A DNA stretch of 64,000 nt, taken from positions 1-64,000 of the forward strand of contig CAKUAR010000005.1 in NCBI GenBank assembly GCA_934636465.1. The letters run 5' to 3'. Shown one piece after another: positions 17,101 to 26,391 of the stretch. This DNA comes from an uncultured Muribaculaceae bacterium. GTDB lineage: Bacteria > Bacteroidota > Bacteroidia > Bacteroidales > Muribaculaceae. Numbering within the stretch: the first letter of the stretch is position 1; each line of letters opens with the position of its first letter. Under the pieces are notes generated by a model. That model was not told the origin of the DNA. It did not search any database and worked only from the letters and a program-made list of their open reading frames with translations. Both the position numbers and the translations under genes were made by a program.

Positions 17101-18144
17101 ATGGTCATTAACACAACAAAACCTCGAATACTCATAATCTACACTGGTGGCACGATTGGCATGATAGAAAATCCTGTCACGAAGGCATTGCAGCCCTTCG
17201 ACTTCACTCACCTAATCGACAATGTGCCTAAAGTAAAGAAACTTGATTATGCGATAAGCAACGTGCAGTTTGAGCCGCCAATCGACAGCTCAAACATGAA
17301 CCCCACGCACTGGGCGCACATAGCACGCACCATTGAGGAAAACTACGACAAGTTCGACGGTTTTGTGGTGCTTCATGGCACCGACACCATGGCGTTCACT
17401 GCCTCGGCTCTCAGCTTCATGCTTGAGGACCTGCACAAGCCGGTAATCATCACCGGCTCGCAGCTGCCAATAGGCGAGGTACGCACCGACGGTGAGGAAA
17501 ACCTGATTACAGCCCTGCAAGTGGCTGCCGCCACCGATGAGCATGGCGATGCCATGGTGCAGGAAGTGGCCATATTGTTTGAAAACTATTTGTGGCGCGG
17601 CAACCGCAGCACCAAGATGAGTGCTGACAACTTCAACGCGTTTAGCAGCAATAACTATCCGGCACTTGCCAAGATAGGACTCGGCATAACGTTCAACGAG
17701 AAGGCGCTGTATCGCTCGCCGTCGCGCCGTCCGCTCAAGGTGCGTTGCAACATGGACACCAATGTAATGTTTTTGGAGCTTTACCCTGGCATCACGCGCG
17801 ACACACTCACTTATCTGCTGCACACACCGCACATGAAGGGCATAGTGCTCAAAACCTATGGCGCAGGCAACAGTCCGAGCGAGGCATGGTTCACCGAGGC
17901 CATTAAGAGTGCCATTGACAGCGGCATAATCATAGTGAATGTGACGCAATGCGTGAGCGGTGGCGTTAACGACACGCTCTATGACACCGGCAACTGCCTT
18001 AACAAGGCCGGGGTGGTGAGCGGTCGCGACATTACGCGCGAAGCTGCCATAACCAAGCTGATGTATCTGTTTGGCATGCAGCTAAGCAACGAGGCTGTGA
18101 AAAAATACATGGGTTGCTCCTTGTGCGGAGAAATCACTTTGTGA
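17101..18144 (+). CDS. ansA: type I (cytoplasmic) L-asparaginase
   Basis: A 347-residue enzyme that hydrolyses L-asparagine to aspartate and ammonia. Thr15 in the opening Tyr-Thr-Gly-Gly-Thr-Ile-Gly is the expected nucleophile. The second active-site block His92-Gly-Thr-Asp-Thr is intact. The ATG at 17101 was chosen because an upstream GTG at 17050 overlaps the promoter box and would place a hydrophobic segment before an otherwise normal cytoplasmic start. With that start there is no signal peptide, as in type I enzymes. The gene has its own promoter and is monocistronic. Confidence 0.9.
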   Translation: MVINTTKPRILIIYTGGTIGMIENPVTKALQPFDFTHLIDNVPKVKKLDYAISNVQFEPPIDSSNMNPTHWAHIARTIEENYDKFDGFVVLHGTDTMAFTASALSFMLEDLHKPVIITGSQLPIGEVRTDGEENLITALQVAAATDEHGDAMVQEVAILFENYLWRGNRSTKMSADNFNAFSSNNYPALAKIGLGITFNEKALYRSPSRRPLKVRCNMDTNVMFLELYPGITRDTLTYLLHTPHMKGIVLKTYGAGNSPSEAWFTEAIKSAIDSGIIIVNVTQCVSGGVNDTLYDTGNCLNKAGVVSGRDITREAAITKLMYLFGMQLSNEAVKKYMGCSLCGEITL

Positions 18145-18227
18145 CGCACACACGCCTGGCGCATATCTGATCATTAATTTCACTAATCACACGACAAGAA
18201 CCCTAAACTTTAGTATTCCAGAATTAA

Positions 18228-20324
18228 ATGCGCAAAAGCTTTTTTATAAGAATTGCATTATTTGTAGTGGCACTGACAGCCGCGAGTGCTGCCCTGGCAG
18301 CGACGCTTAGCGTGGAGAACGCCACAATCAACATAGACCGCTGGGTCAAAGCCAACTTCGGGCAAGGCAAAAAGCCGCCGTTCTCGTTTTATTACGGGGG
18401 CAAACCGTCGGCCACGTTTATCACCAGCTGGAAACACTCGCTGAAGCGTGAGGTGGCCTCTGACGGCACTTTGCACTACACTGCAAGATATGCCGACGCC
18501 GGCACTGGTCTTAGCGTGACGTGCCTGATTACCGCTTTCCCCGACTTTGATGCCGTGGAGTGGTATTTGCGGCTTGAAAACGGCTCAAATGCCAGAACGC
18601 CCCAAATCTCCAAAGTCAATGCCTGCGACATTGCATTGCTCAACGGCAAACACCAGCAGTTCACTGTGAGCTATCCAAAAGGCAGCGAGGGTGTGAGGAG
18701 CGACTTTGAGACACGCACCACTGCGCTGCGGTCAGCCGCCGATAGTCTTTATCTCGTGGCTCGCGACGGTCGCTCCACGTTTCACTATATGCCATATTTC
18801 AACATCACCACGGCACAGGCACCAGTGTATAAGGGCGTGTTCTGCTCTGTGGGCTGGACCGGCGTGTGGTTCACAAAAATCAATAATCTGGGCAACGGAA
18901 GTTTGCAATTTCAAGCTGGGCAGCACACATTCGACACCTTTCTTGAGCCTGGCGAGCATGTGCGCACACCGCTGGCAAGCTTCATGCTGTGGCAAGGAAA
19001 TAATGAATATGCCGGTAACAACAAGTTCCGCCACTTCATTCTTGCACACCACAGCCCCAAGGTGAACGGAAAGCTGCAAGAAGCGCCCATAACGGCAGGA
19101 TTTGAGGAGAAAGCCTCGCCCAAGCCGTGCAAAGTATATACCTGTCTCACCACCGACTGGGCTGTGGCAGTGATGCGCCGTCAGCACCAGTTTGGCATAA
19201 AGCCGCAAGCCTATTGGCTCGATGCCGGCTGGTACACCGGAGCCAACGAAAAAGGCTGGTATGCCTCGGTGGGCGACTGGGCTGTTGACAAGACGCGGTT
19301 TCCTGACGGCTTGATGCCAATTTCGCAAGAGGCTCACAGGCTGGGTTGCAAATTTATGGTGTGGTTTGAGCCAGAACGGCAAATGCCTGGCACTGCTTGG
19401 CGCAAGGCTCACCCCGACTGGATTTTACACGCCGGCGGCGAGAAATACACACGCTGGCAAGACGATACCGACCCTAAGACTACAATCTTAAATCTGGGAT
19501 TACCTGGTGTGGCCGACTGGCTTGCCGACAGCATAGCCGACATAATGGAAACCAACGGCATTGACTATTATCGCCAGGACTATAACATAGACCCCGAAGG
19601 CTTCTGGTGGTGCAATGAGACCGACGGCAACCGCGGCAAAATAGAGGCAAAATATATAGAAGGCTTGTACCGCTTTATCGACCACTTGCGTGAGCGCATG
19701 CCCAATGCCCTGATTGACAACTGCGCCGGCGGTGGCCGTCGGCTCGACCTGGAAATGACAAGCCGCAGTATTCCGCTGTGGCGCACTGACTATAAGTGGG
19801 GTGAGGCCAACGGCTACCAGTGCCACACTTACAACCTTGCCCTCTATCTGCCACAAAGCGGCACTGCCTCAAAGGACTGCGAGCTGTATAACTCGCGCTC
19901 AAGTCTGGGCTCTGCTATGAATATATCGTGGAAAACAACCAACGATTCCGTTTCGCTCGATGATATAAAAAACAGGCTTAAAGAGTATTATGAACTGAAG
20001 CCATATTACTACGAGGACTATTATCCGCTGCTCGGCACAGGCCAGAGCAATCACCTCACAGCCGAGGACGTGTGGCTTGCCTACCAGCTCCACCGCCCAA
20101 GCGACGCCACTGGCTATGTGGTGGCTTATCGTCGGCCCGAAAACACCGACTCTGCCCTCACAGTGAAGCTTTTTGCGCTCAATGCCAAGGCTGACTACTC
20201 AATAACTGACATTGACACCGGCAAATCCTACATCAAGACTGGGCAAGAGCTCATGAGCGGTTTTACCATAGTTGCCGCAAAGCCACGCTCTGCCAGGCTA
20301 CTGTTTTATCAGGAGAACAAATGA
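18228..20324 (+). CDS. secreted GH36 alpha-galactosidase-like enzyme, paralogue 1
   Basis: A 698-residue glycoside hydrolase with a signal peptide (about 1-25), so it acts in the periplasm or at the surface. It has an N-terminal beta-sandwich (about 30-280), a central TIM barrel (about 290-580) and a C-terminal beta domain. GH36 enzymes remove alpha-linked galactose or related sugars with retention. Asp451 in Tyr-Tyr-Arg-Gln-Asp-Tyr-Asn is the expected nucleophile, and Asp507 after Cys-Ala-Gly-Gly-Gly-Arg-Arg-Leu the acid/base. Arg-Gln replaces the more usual Lys-Trp before the nucleophile, as in the two paralogues that follow. It is first of three tandem genes with gaps of 36 and 29 bases, so one operon is likely. 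No transporter or regulator lies beside it. The exact substrate is unknown. Confidence 0.85.
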   Translation: MRKSFFIRIALFVVALTAASAALAATLSVENATINIDRWVKANFGQGKKPPFSFYYGGKPSATFITSWKHSLKREVASDGTLHYTARYADAGTGLSVTCLITAFPDFDAVEWYLRLENGSNARTPQISKVNACDIALLNGKHQQFTVSYPKGSEGVRSDFETRTTALRSAADSLYLVARDGRSTFHYMPYFNITTAQAPVYKGVFCSVGWTGVWFTKINNLGNGSLQFQAGQHTFDTFLEPGEHVRTPLASFMLWQGNNEYAGNNKFRHFILAHHSPKVNGKLQEAPITAGFEEKASPKPCKVYTCLTTDWAVAVMRRQHQFGIKPQAYWLDAGWYTGANEKGWYASVGDWAVDKTRFPDGLMPISQEAHRLGCKFMVWFEPERQMPGTAWRKAHPDWILHAGGEKYTRWQDDTDPKTTILNLGLPGVADWLADSIADIMETNGIDYYRQDYNIDPEGFWWCNETDGNRGKIEAKYIEGLYRFIDHLRERMPNALIDNCAGGGRRLDLEMTSRSIPLWRTDYKWGEANGYQCHTYNLALYLPQSGTASKDCELYNSRSSLGSAMNISWKTTNDSVSLDDIKNRLKEYYELKPYYYEDYYPLLGTGQSNHLTAEDVWLAYQLHRPSDATGYVVAYRRPENTDSALTVKLFALNAKADYSITDIDTGKSYIKTGQELMSGFTIVAAKPRSARLLFYQENK

Positions 20325-20360
20325 CGCAAAGCAACATCAGGTTTTGACAAAATAAAAAAC

Positions 20361-22490
20361 ATGAACAAGACAACAGCAAACAAACTACTTCTTAAAGCAA
20401 TAGCATTGCTGCTAATCGTGCTGGGCACGTCAGTGCCTGTTGCCGCCAAAGCCACAATAGGCGGTGGCGACAGCAACATGAATGTCAAGAAATTCATTAC
20501 CGACAACTTTGGCAAAGGCAAGTTGCCCCCATTCTCGTTTAAGTATGGCGGCAAGGCGTCGGCAGAATTTATAGGCAAATGGAACCACAGCCTGCGTCAG
20601 CAGCTAATGGCTGACGGTGCTGTGTGCTACCTCGCCGTGTATCAAGACCCTGCAACCGGCCTTGAGATTGCGTGCGACATCAAGGGATTTGCCGACTACT
20701 CCGCTGTGGAGTGGACTCTGCGTTTCACCAACAAGGGCAGTGCCAACACTCCTCAAATTTCAGAGGTAAATGCCGCCGACATCAACATTGACAGCAAGAC
20801 AGGCGACTACCACGTGCATTACTCCAACGGCACTGTGTTTAAGCGCACCGACTTCATGCAAAACATGAAAGTGATTGGTTCGGCAAAAGACAGCTTGTAT
20901 CTGCGTGCCGACGGTGGTCGTCCATCGTCGAAATGGCTGCCTTACATCAACGTGGAAACATCAAGCCCAAGAATAGGAAAATATAGCGGCGTGATATTGT
21001 CGATAGGCTGGACTGGTGTGTGGCACTCCAACTTGAAGCTCGACGGTGCAACATCAATGCTGCGCTTCACCACAGGACAATATCACCTCAACTCATATTT
21101 GCGCCCCAATGAGTCGGTGCGCTCGCCGCTCGTCAGCTTCTTGCCGTGGCAAGGTGGCAACGAGTATGCCGGCAACAACAAGTTCCGACGTTTCATAACA
21201 GCTCACCACACCCACAAGATAGACGGCAAGCCAAACATCTCGCCCATCTCGTCGGGATTTGAGGAGCAGGGCTACCCCAAGCCGTGTGACCTCTACTCAT
21301 GCCTCAACGAGTCGTGGGCAAAAAGCTTGATGAAGCAGCACCACATGTTTGGCATGACTCCAGAGGTTTACTGGATTGATGCCGGCTGGTTTGAGCTGAT
21401 AGGTGATTATGACTGGGGCAGCAATGTGGGCACATGGGACGTTGACAAGCGCCGTTTTCCCAACGGTCTTGCTCCAATAGCGCAAGAAGCTCACCGCTAT
21501 GGCGCAAAGTTCATGGTGTGGTTTGAGCCGGAGCGCACCACGCCCAAGTCGAAGTGGCGCAGAAATCACCCGGAATACATGCTTCATGCCGATGGCAAGC
21601 GTTGCGCCACACTGGCCGACGACACCGACCCGACATCGACACTCGTTGACTTGTCGAAGCCAGAAGTGCTGCGCTGGGTGACCGACTCGATAGGCGACGT
21701 GATAGAGTCAAACGGCATAGATTATTACCGTCAGGACTTCAACATAGACCCGGAACCATTTTGGGTTAACAACGACGAGCCGGGCAGAGCCGGAATGATT
21801 GAGGCAAAATATGTGGAGAACCTCTATAAGTTCTGGGACGGCCTTTACAAGCGTTTCCCCAGGCTGTATATCGACAACTGCGCCAGCGGCGCCAAGCGCC
21901 TTGACCTGGAAATGGTGTCGCGCGGCACGGCTTTGTGGCGCGACGACTACAACTGGGGCGAGCCCAACGGCTACCAATGCCACACTTATGGGCTGAACCT
22001 CTACATTCCGCAGCATGGCACCGGCGTGGTGAAGCCAGATGCTTACACTGGCCGCTCAAGCCTTAGCAGCGCAGTGATAATGTCGTGGGCCATAACCGAC
22101 CGCGGCAACCGTGCCGACGACATCAAGGCCCGCATTAACGAGTATCGCACACTGCGTCCGTATTTTCTTGAGGACTACTATCCGCTGTGTGGAACCGACC
22201 GCGACATCACTGCCGACGACATTTGGTTGGCTTATCAGCTCAACCGTCCGAGCGACGGCACTGGCTACATAGTGGCGTTCCGCCGTCCGGAGTGCGCCGA
22301 CAGCACATTCCAGGCGCAGCTCTACGACCTTGACCCTGCAGCCACCTATCAAGTGACCAACATCGACAACCATTCGTCGATAAAAATGACAGGCAAGCAG
22401 CTTGCCGACAAGGGTGTGACCCTCATTTTGGGCAAGCCGAGAGAGAGCCTCATCATATACTACGAGAAAGAAAAACCTGCTAAGAAATAA
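20361..22490 (+). CDS. secreted GH36 alpha-galactosidase-like enzyme, paralogue 2
   Basis: A 709-residue paralogue of the genes on both sides, with the same domain order and its own signal peptide (about 1-31). The nucleophile is Asp459 in Tyr-Tyr-Arg-Gln-Asp-Phe-Asn and the acid/base Asp515 after Cys-Ala-Ser-Gly-Ala-Lys-Arg-Leu. It differs from its neighbours near the second site (Gly-Ala-Lys instead of Gly-Gly-Arg) and at Arg-Asp-Asp-Tyr-Asn-Trp, where the others have Arg-Thr-Asp-Tyr. This suggests a shifted substrate preference. The C-terminus is Lys-rich (Glu-Lys-Glu-Lys-Pro-Ala-Lys-Lys). It lies in the middle of the operon. Confidence 0.85.
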   Translation: MNKTTANKLLLKAIALLLIVLGTSVPVAAKATIGGGDSNMNVKKFITDNFGKGKLPPFSFKYGGKASAEFIGKWNHSLRQQLMADGAVCYLAVYQDPATGLEIACDIKGFADYSAVEWTLRFTNKGSANTPQISEVNAADINIDSKTGDYHVHYSNGTVFKRTDFMQNMKVIGSAKDSLYLRADGGRPSSKWLPYINVETSSPRIGKYSGVILSIGWTGVWHSNLKLDGATSMLRFTTGQYHLNSYLRPNESVRSPLVSFLPWQGGNEYAGNNKFRRFITAHHTHKIDGKPNISPISSGFEEQGYPKPCDLYSCLNESWAKSLMKQHHMFGMTPEVYWIDAGWFELIGDYDWGSNVGTWDVDKRRFPNGLAPIAQEAHRYGAKFMVWFEPERTTPKSKWRRNHPEYMLHADGKRCATLADDTDPTSTLVDLSKPEVLRWVTDSIGDVIESNGIDYYRQDFNIDPEPFWVNNDEPGRAGMIEAKYVENLYKFWDGLYKRFPRLYIDNCASGAKRLDLEMVSRGTALWRDDYNWGEPNGYQCHTYGLNLYIPQHGTGVVKPDAYTGRSSLSSAVIMSWAITDRGNRADDIKARINEYRTLRPYFLEDYYPLCGTDRDITADDIWLAYQLNRPSDGTGYIVAFRRPECADSTFQAQLYDLDPAATYQVTNIDNHSSIKMTGKQLADKGVTLILGKPRESLIIYYEKEKPAKK

Positions 22491-22519
22491 TCGAAAAAAT
22501 ATTAACAAAAATAACAACA

Positions 22520-24607
22520 ATGAGAAAATTAAAGTCAACCCTTTTAGCATTAATGCTGCTGTTGCCGGTCATGCTGTCGGCTCAAGTCAGCTTCAATGTC
22601 AAAACTGGCATAAATGTGAAGAAATGGATTACTTCCACTTTTGCCAAGGGCGCAAAGCCGCCGTTCACGTTCTACTACGACGGCAAGCCTTCGTCATCGT
22701 TCATATCTTCTTGGAAACACTCAATTAAGCAAGTTGAGGGCAAGAAAAATACCGTGAACTATGATGTGACCTACACTGACCCTGCCACAGGGCTCAAGCT
22801 TACTTGCCACGTAATCGGCTTCACCGATTATCAAGCTGTGGAGTGGTATTTCAACATTGAGAACACTGGCAGCGCAAACTCTAAGCAAATCACTGGATTT
22901 AAGGTGGCTGACGCTGACTTCAATAACAGTACGGTCAACTTCCGCATACACCACAATTACGGCAGCACTGCATCAAAGAACGATTTTACTCCAATGCAAA
23001 CCGACTTGTCGAAGGTGAAAGACAGCCTGTATCTGCGCCCCTATGGCGGAAGGTCGTCTGACGGAAATCTGCCGTTTTTCAACATTGAGACCACTTCGCC
23101 GGGTTCGTCGCAATATAACGGCGTGATTGCCGCTATTGGCTGGACTGGCACTTGGTTTGCCGACATGTCGGTGCAGAAGGCACGCACGCTGAAGTTCACT
23201 ACTGGCCATGTGTTTTTTGACCTGTGGCTGAAACCGGGTGAAAAAGTGCGCACAGAGCGCATCTGCTTCTTCTTCTGGAAAGGCAACAACGAGTTTGCTG
23301 GCAACAACCAGTTCCGTCAATTCATGCTTGCTCACCACTCACGCCAAATCGACGGCAAACCTGCCGTTTATCCCATTACTGCTGGCTTCAACTGGGGCGG
23401 TTTCCCACAGCCGTGCAGCGAGTATGAGTGCATCACAAGCGACTGGGCTGTGGCTGTGGTCAAGCAGACCGAGTTTTATGGCATCAACCCCGAAGTGTAT
23501 TGGCTCGATGCAGGCTGGTATGTGGGCGCAAGAGAACACAACTGGTATGAGGCTGCCGGCAACTGGGTGTGCGACACCACACGTTTCCCCAACGGCCTTG
23601 CTCCAATAGCGCAAGAGGTGCATAAGCACGGCAAGAAGTTCCTCGTGTGGTTTGAGCCGGAGCGTGTGTACCCCAACACCAAGTGGCGCACCGAGCACCC
23701 GGAGTGGATGCTTCACAACGACGGCAAGCGTTACGCTACCGTGGCAGAGGACAAAGATAACGCACAAACGCTTATAGACCTTGGCAATCCGGAGGCTTGC
23801 GAGTGGGTTACCAACAAGATTTGCGACTTCATGGAGCAAAACGGCATCGACTACTATCGCCAAGACTTCAACATAGCTCCAGAGGACATTTGGAAACACA
23901 GTGATGAGCCAGGCCGTCTGGGCATTGTGGAAATGAAATATGTGGAGGGTTTGTATAAGTATTGGGACGGAATTTTGAAACGCTTCCCCAACGCCTTGAT
24001 AGATAACTGCGCCAGCGGTGGTCGTCGCATTGACCTTGAGACAATGGACCGCAGCGCTCCATTGTGGCGCACCGATTACAGCTATGGCGAGCCTAACGGC
24101 TACCAGTGCCACACCTATGGTTTGAGCCTCTATGTGCCTCAAAACGGAACAGGCTGCTCCTATACCGACCCATATTCGTTCCGCTCAAGCTACAGCAGCG
24201 CCATACAAGACGCTTGGCGCATCACCGACCGTGGCAACAACCTCGACCACATGAAGTGGGCCATGAATGAGTTCTACACAATTCGTCCATATTTTATGAA
24301 GGATTACTATCCGCTCACAGGCGTTAACAACGACATCACGCGCGATGACGTGTGGATGGCATATCAGCTCTATGACGGCGACAAGGCCGATGGCTATGTG
24401 GTGGCGTTCCGCCGCCCCGACTGCAAGGAAGACACCAAGGTGGTGCGCCTTTATGGTCTTGACCCCGAAGCCACCTACTTGCTCCACAACTGCGACACTC
24501 GCGACCGCGTGAAAGCTACAGGCAAGGAACTGATGAGCGGCGATGGCTTCACCCTCAAGCTCGACCAACCGCGCAAGAGTGAGTTGATTTACTACAAGAA
24601 ATTGTGA
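22520..24607 (+). CDS. secreted GH36 alpha-galactosidase-like enzyme, paralogue 3
   Basis: A 695-residue third paralogue. The signal peptide is short (about 1-22, ending Leu-Ser-Ala-Gln). The nucleophile is Asp449 in Tyr-Tyr-Arg-Gln-Asp-Phe-Asn and the acid/base Asp505 after Cys-Ala-Ser-Gly-Gly-Arg-Arg-Ile. After the nucleophile it reads Ile-Ala-Pro-Glu-Asp-Ile-Trp, where the others have Ile-Asp-Pro-Glu, and it has Ser-Tyr-Gly-Glu where the others have Lys/Asn-Trp-Gly-Glu. These changes border the likely substrate pocket. A hairpin terminator follows, so it closes the operon. Confidence 0.85.
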   Translation: MRKLKSTLLALMLLLPVMLSAQVSFNVKTGINVKKWITSTFAKGAKPPFTFYYDGKPSSSFISSWKHSIKQVEGKKNTVNYDVTYTDPATGLKLTCHVIGFTDYQAVEWYFNIENTGSANSKQITGFKVADADFNNSTVNFRIHHNYGSTASKNDFTPMQTDLSKVKDSLYLRPYGGRSSDGNLPFFNIETTSPGSSQYNGVIAAIGWTGTWFADMSVQKARTLKFTTGHVFFDLWLKPGEKVRTERICFFFWKGNNEFAGNNQFRQFMLAHHSRQIDGKPAVYPITAGFNWGGFPQPCSEYECITSDWAVAVVKQTEFYGINPEVYWLDAGWYVGAREHNWYEAAGNWVCDTTRFPNGLAPIAQEVHKHGKKFLVWFEPERVYPNTKWRTEHPEWMLHNDGKRYATVAEDKDNAQTLIDLGNPEACEWVTNKICDFMEQNGIDYYRQDFNIAPEDIWKHSDEPGRLGIVEMKYVEGLYKYWDGILKRFPNALIDNCASGGRRIDLETMDRSAPLWRTDYSYGEPNGYQCHTYGLSLYVPQNGTGCSYTDPYSFRSSYSSAIQDAWRITDRGNNLDHMKWAMNEFYTIRPYFMKDYYPLTGVNNDITRDDVWMAYQLYDGDKADGYVVAFRRPDCKEDTKVVRLYGLDPEATYLLHNCDTRDRVKATGKELMSGDGFTLKLDQPRKSELIYYKKL

Positions 24608-24618
24608 AATGTGAGATG

Positions 24619-24654
24619 AAGCAGGCACACCTCGCATGTGGCGTGTGCCTGCTT
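24619..24654 (+). terminator. terminator closing the GH36 operon
   Basis: A perfect 12-bp stem (24619-24630 with 24643-24654) with a 12-base loop and a short T/A-rich tail. It starts 12 bases after the stop of paralogue 3. Confidence 0.7.
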
Positions 24655-24706
24655 TATTACATTAATCAGAAACAACAATAATCATAAAAAACAAAAACTT
24701 ACAGCA

Positions 24707-25528
24707 ATGAAAAAGATTTTTATAATGCTGCTGGCTCTTGCAGCCATAGCACCTGCAGCAGTTGCCCAAAAGGTCACTGTGACTAAAGAGGCAAAAACAC
24801 TCAACACTCAATGGAATGGCAAGACTGCCGTGTATCTTGGCGACTCCATGACCGACTCCAAAAGCACTGCCACCACTTGCATGTATTGGGCTTATCTTGA
24901 GGAATTGATGGGCATTAAGCCGCTTGTGTATGGCATAAACGGCCACCAATGGGACGGCGTGTTGCAACAAGCAAAAAAACTGAAGGCCGATAACCCCAAG
25001 TTTGACGCAATATTCATTTTTGCCGGCACAAACGACTTTAACAACAACACTGCCATAGGCAGCTTCTATAACGAGGACTATGTGCGCACACGCAAGAACA
25101 ATGACCCGCAAGCACTGCTGCGACACCGCACACTCAACACTAACACCAACACATTCACCGGACGCATCAACAATGTGCTGTCGTATCTCAAAGATAACTT
25201 CCCAGACAAGCAAATCATCATCATGACGCCAATTCACCGTGCTTTGGCAGACTTCGGCAAAGACAATTACCAGCCTACAGAGGACTACGCCAACTATCAG
25301 CGTCACTTCGTAGATGAATATGTGCAGACACTGCGTGAGGCTTCGTCAATCTGGTCAATGCCGTGCATCGACCTGTTTGCCGAGTCGGGTTTATATCCAT
25401 TGAGCAAACCAAACCTCATATATTTCCATGACGCTGGAATGGACCAGCTGCACCCAAATTATCTGGGCAATTACCGCATAGCTCGCGTGATGCAGTTTAA
25501 GTTGCTTTCCATTCCTCCCACATTCTGA
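24707..25528 (+). CDS. secreted SGNH/GDSL hydrolase
   Basis: A 273-residue secreted esterase-type enzyme. The ATG at 24707 begins a standard signal peptide (Met-Lys-Lys-Ile-Phe-Ile... to Ala-Val-Ala-Gln); an in-frame reading from 24638 would start inside the preceding terminator hairpin. The nucleophile is Ser47 in Gly-Asp-Ser-Met-Thr-Asp. A Gly-x-Asn-Asp block (Phe-Ala-Gly-Thr-Asn-Asp) lies near residue 106. Asp246 and His249 in Asp-Gln-Leu-His-Pro complete the triad. Members often remove acetyl groups from polysaccharides, which would suit the GH36 enzymes upstream, but a terminator separates them and the substrate is unknown. Confidence 0.87.
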   Translation: MKKIFIMLLALAAIAPAAVAQKVTVTKEAKTLNTQWNGKTAVYLGDSMTDSKSTATTCMYWAYLEELMGIKPLVYGINGHQWDGVLQQAKKLKADNPKFDAIFIFAGTNDFNNNTAIGSFYNEDYVRTRKNNDPQALLRHRTLNTNTNTFTGRINNVLSYLKDNFPDKQIIIMTPIHRALADFGKDNYQPTEDYANYQRHFVDEYVQTLREASSIWSMPCIDLFAESGLYPLSKPNLIYFHDAGMDQLHPNYLGNYRIARVMQFKLLSIPPTF

Positions 25529-25560
25529 TTTCTAATTTATTCTTAATGTCATAATTGTTG

Positions 25561-25596
25561 GCTGTGCCGGGCGTGTTGCCAGGTGCAGCTTTTTTA
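25561..25596 (+). terminator. terminator after the SGNH hydrolase gene
   Basis: An 8-bp stem with two G-U pairs (25561-25568 with 25582-25589) followed directly by seven T residues, 33 bases past the stop. Confidence 0.7.
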
Positions 25597-25668
25597 TTTG
25601 GGTAGCTGCTATGCGGCGGCTGGCGTTAATTTGGCTGCTAATGATAGTGGATTTCTTGAAAGAAAAGC

Positions 25669-25676
25669 TATCTTTG
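25669..25676 (+). promoter_or_regulatory. -7 box (TATCTTTG) before the HD-domain gene
   Basis: An exact TAnnTTTG match 34 bases before the ATG at 25711. The -33 element is not clear. Confidence 0.55.
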
Positions 25677-25710
25677 TGCCTTGATTAAAACACGGCAATA
25701 ACATAGCATT

Positions 25711-26340
25711 ATGGGAAAAATTGACATAGAGGCCAATAAGGCAGAGTTTATAAAACTGCTCAAATCAACAGGGCGCGAGGGTGTAGATGAACTTGTGGAA
25801 ATGCTCGATGAGGGCAAGATGCACTTTTTCACAGCCCCAGCGAGCACACGCTTTCATCTTGACCACGACGGTGGGCTGGTGGAGCACTCGCTAAATGTGT
25901 GCAAGGCTGCACTCCAGCTCCGCAAGACGGTGCTCGAAGTGCGCCCCGACCTTGAGGACCAGCTTAAAGAGGACAGCGTGATAATAGCCACACTGCTTCA
26001 CGACATCTGCAAAGGCGACATATATGTGCCAACGCTAAAAAAGCGCAAGGACGAAACCGGCATCTGGAAAGAGGTGCCTGGCTACGATGTGGATTACAGC
26101 AATTTTCCCATGGGTCATGGCGAGAAGTCGGCAATTTTGGCTCTGATGAGCAGACTTGAGATATATGACGACGAGTTGCTCGCCATTCGCTGGCACATGA
26201 CGGCGTGGGACTTGCCATTCCAGAGCCCGGAGGCAAAAAACAGCCTCAACACGGCTCGCGACAAGTTTGCCCTGTGCTCGCTCGTGCAGCTTGCCGACGG
26301 CATAGCCGCTAACCTGTATGAGTTTGGCGACAACGAGTAA
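25711..26340 (+). CDS. HD-domain metal-dependent phosphohydrolase
   Basis: A 209-residue cytoplasmic protein of the HD superfamily. His-Asp ligands are visible at His97-Asp98 in Leu-Leu-His-Asp-Ile-Cys-Lys, preceded by the His of Leu-Val-Glu-His-Ser near residue 58 and followed by the His of Met-Gly-His-Gly-Glu. The pattern resembles the HD part of YhaM-type exoribonucleases and small nucleotide hydrolases. No nucleic-acid-binding domain is attached, so the substrate is open. The gene has its own -7 box and is followed after 51 bases by dacB. Confidence 0.8.
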   Translation: MGKIDIEANKAEFIKLLKSTGREGVDELVEMLDEGKMHFFTAPASTRFHLDHDGGLVEHSLNVCKAALQLRKTVLEVRPDLEDQLKEDSVIIATLLHDICKGDIYVPTLKKRKDETGIWKEVPGYDVDYSNFPMGHGEKSAILALMSRLEIYDDELLAIRWHMTAWDLPFQSPEAKNSLNTARDKFALCSLVQLADGIAANLYEFGDNE

Positions 26341-26391
26341 TAAAAAAAGTGTGTTTGCTTTCATGCCATTTTAACAAAAAACAGTTTGAAA

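Noticed and set aside
23476..23691. Small minus-strand frames in the GH36 genes
   Set aside because: They are antisense to well-supported enzymes and occur at equivalent places in the paralogues because of shared codons.
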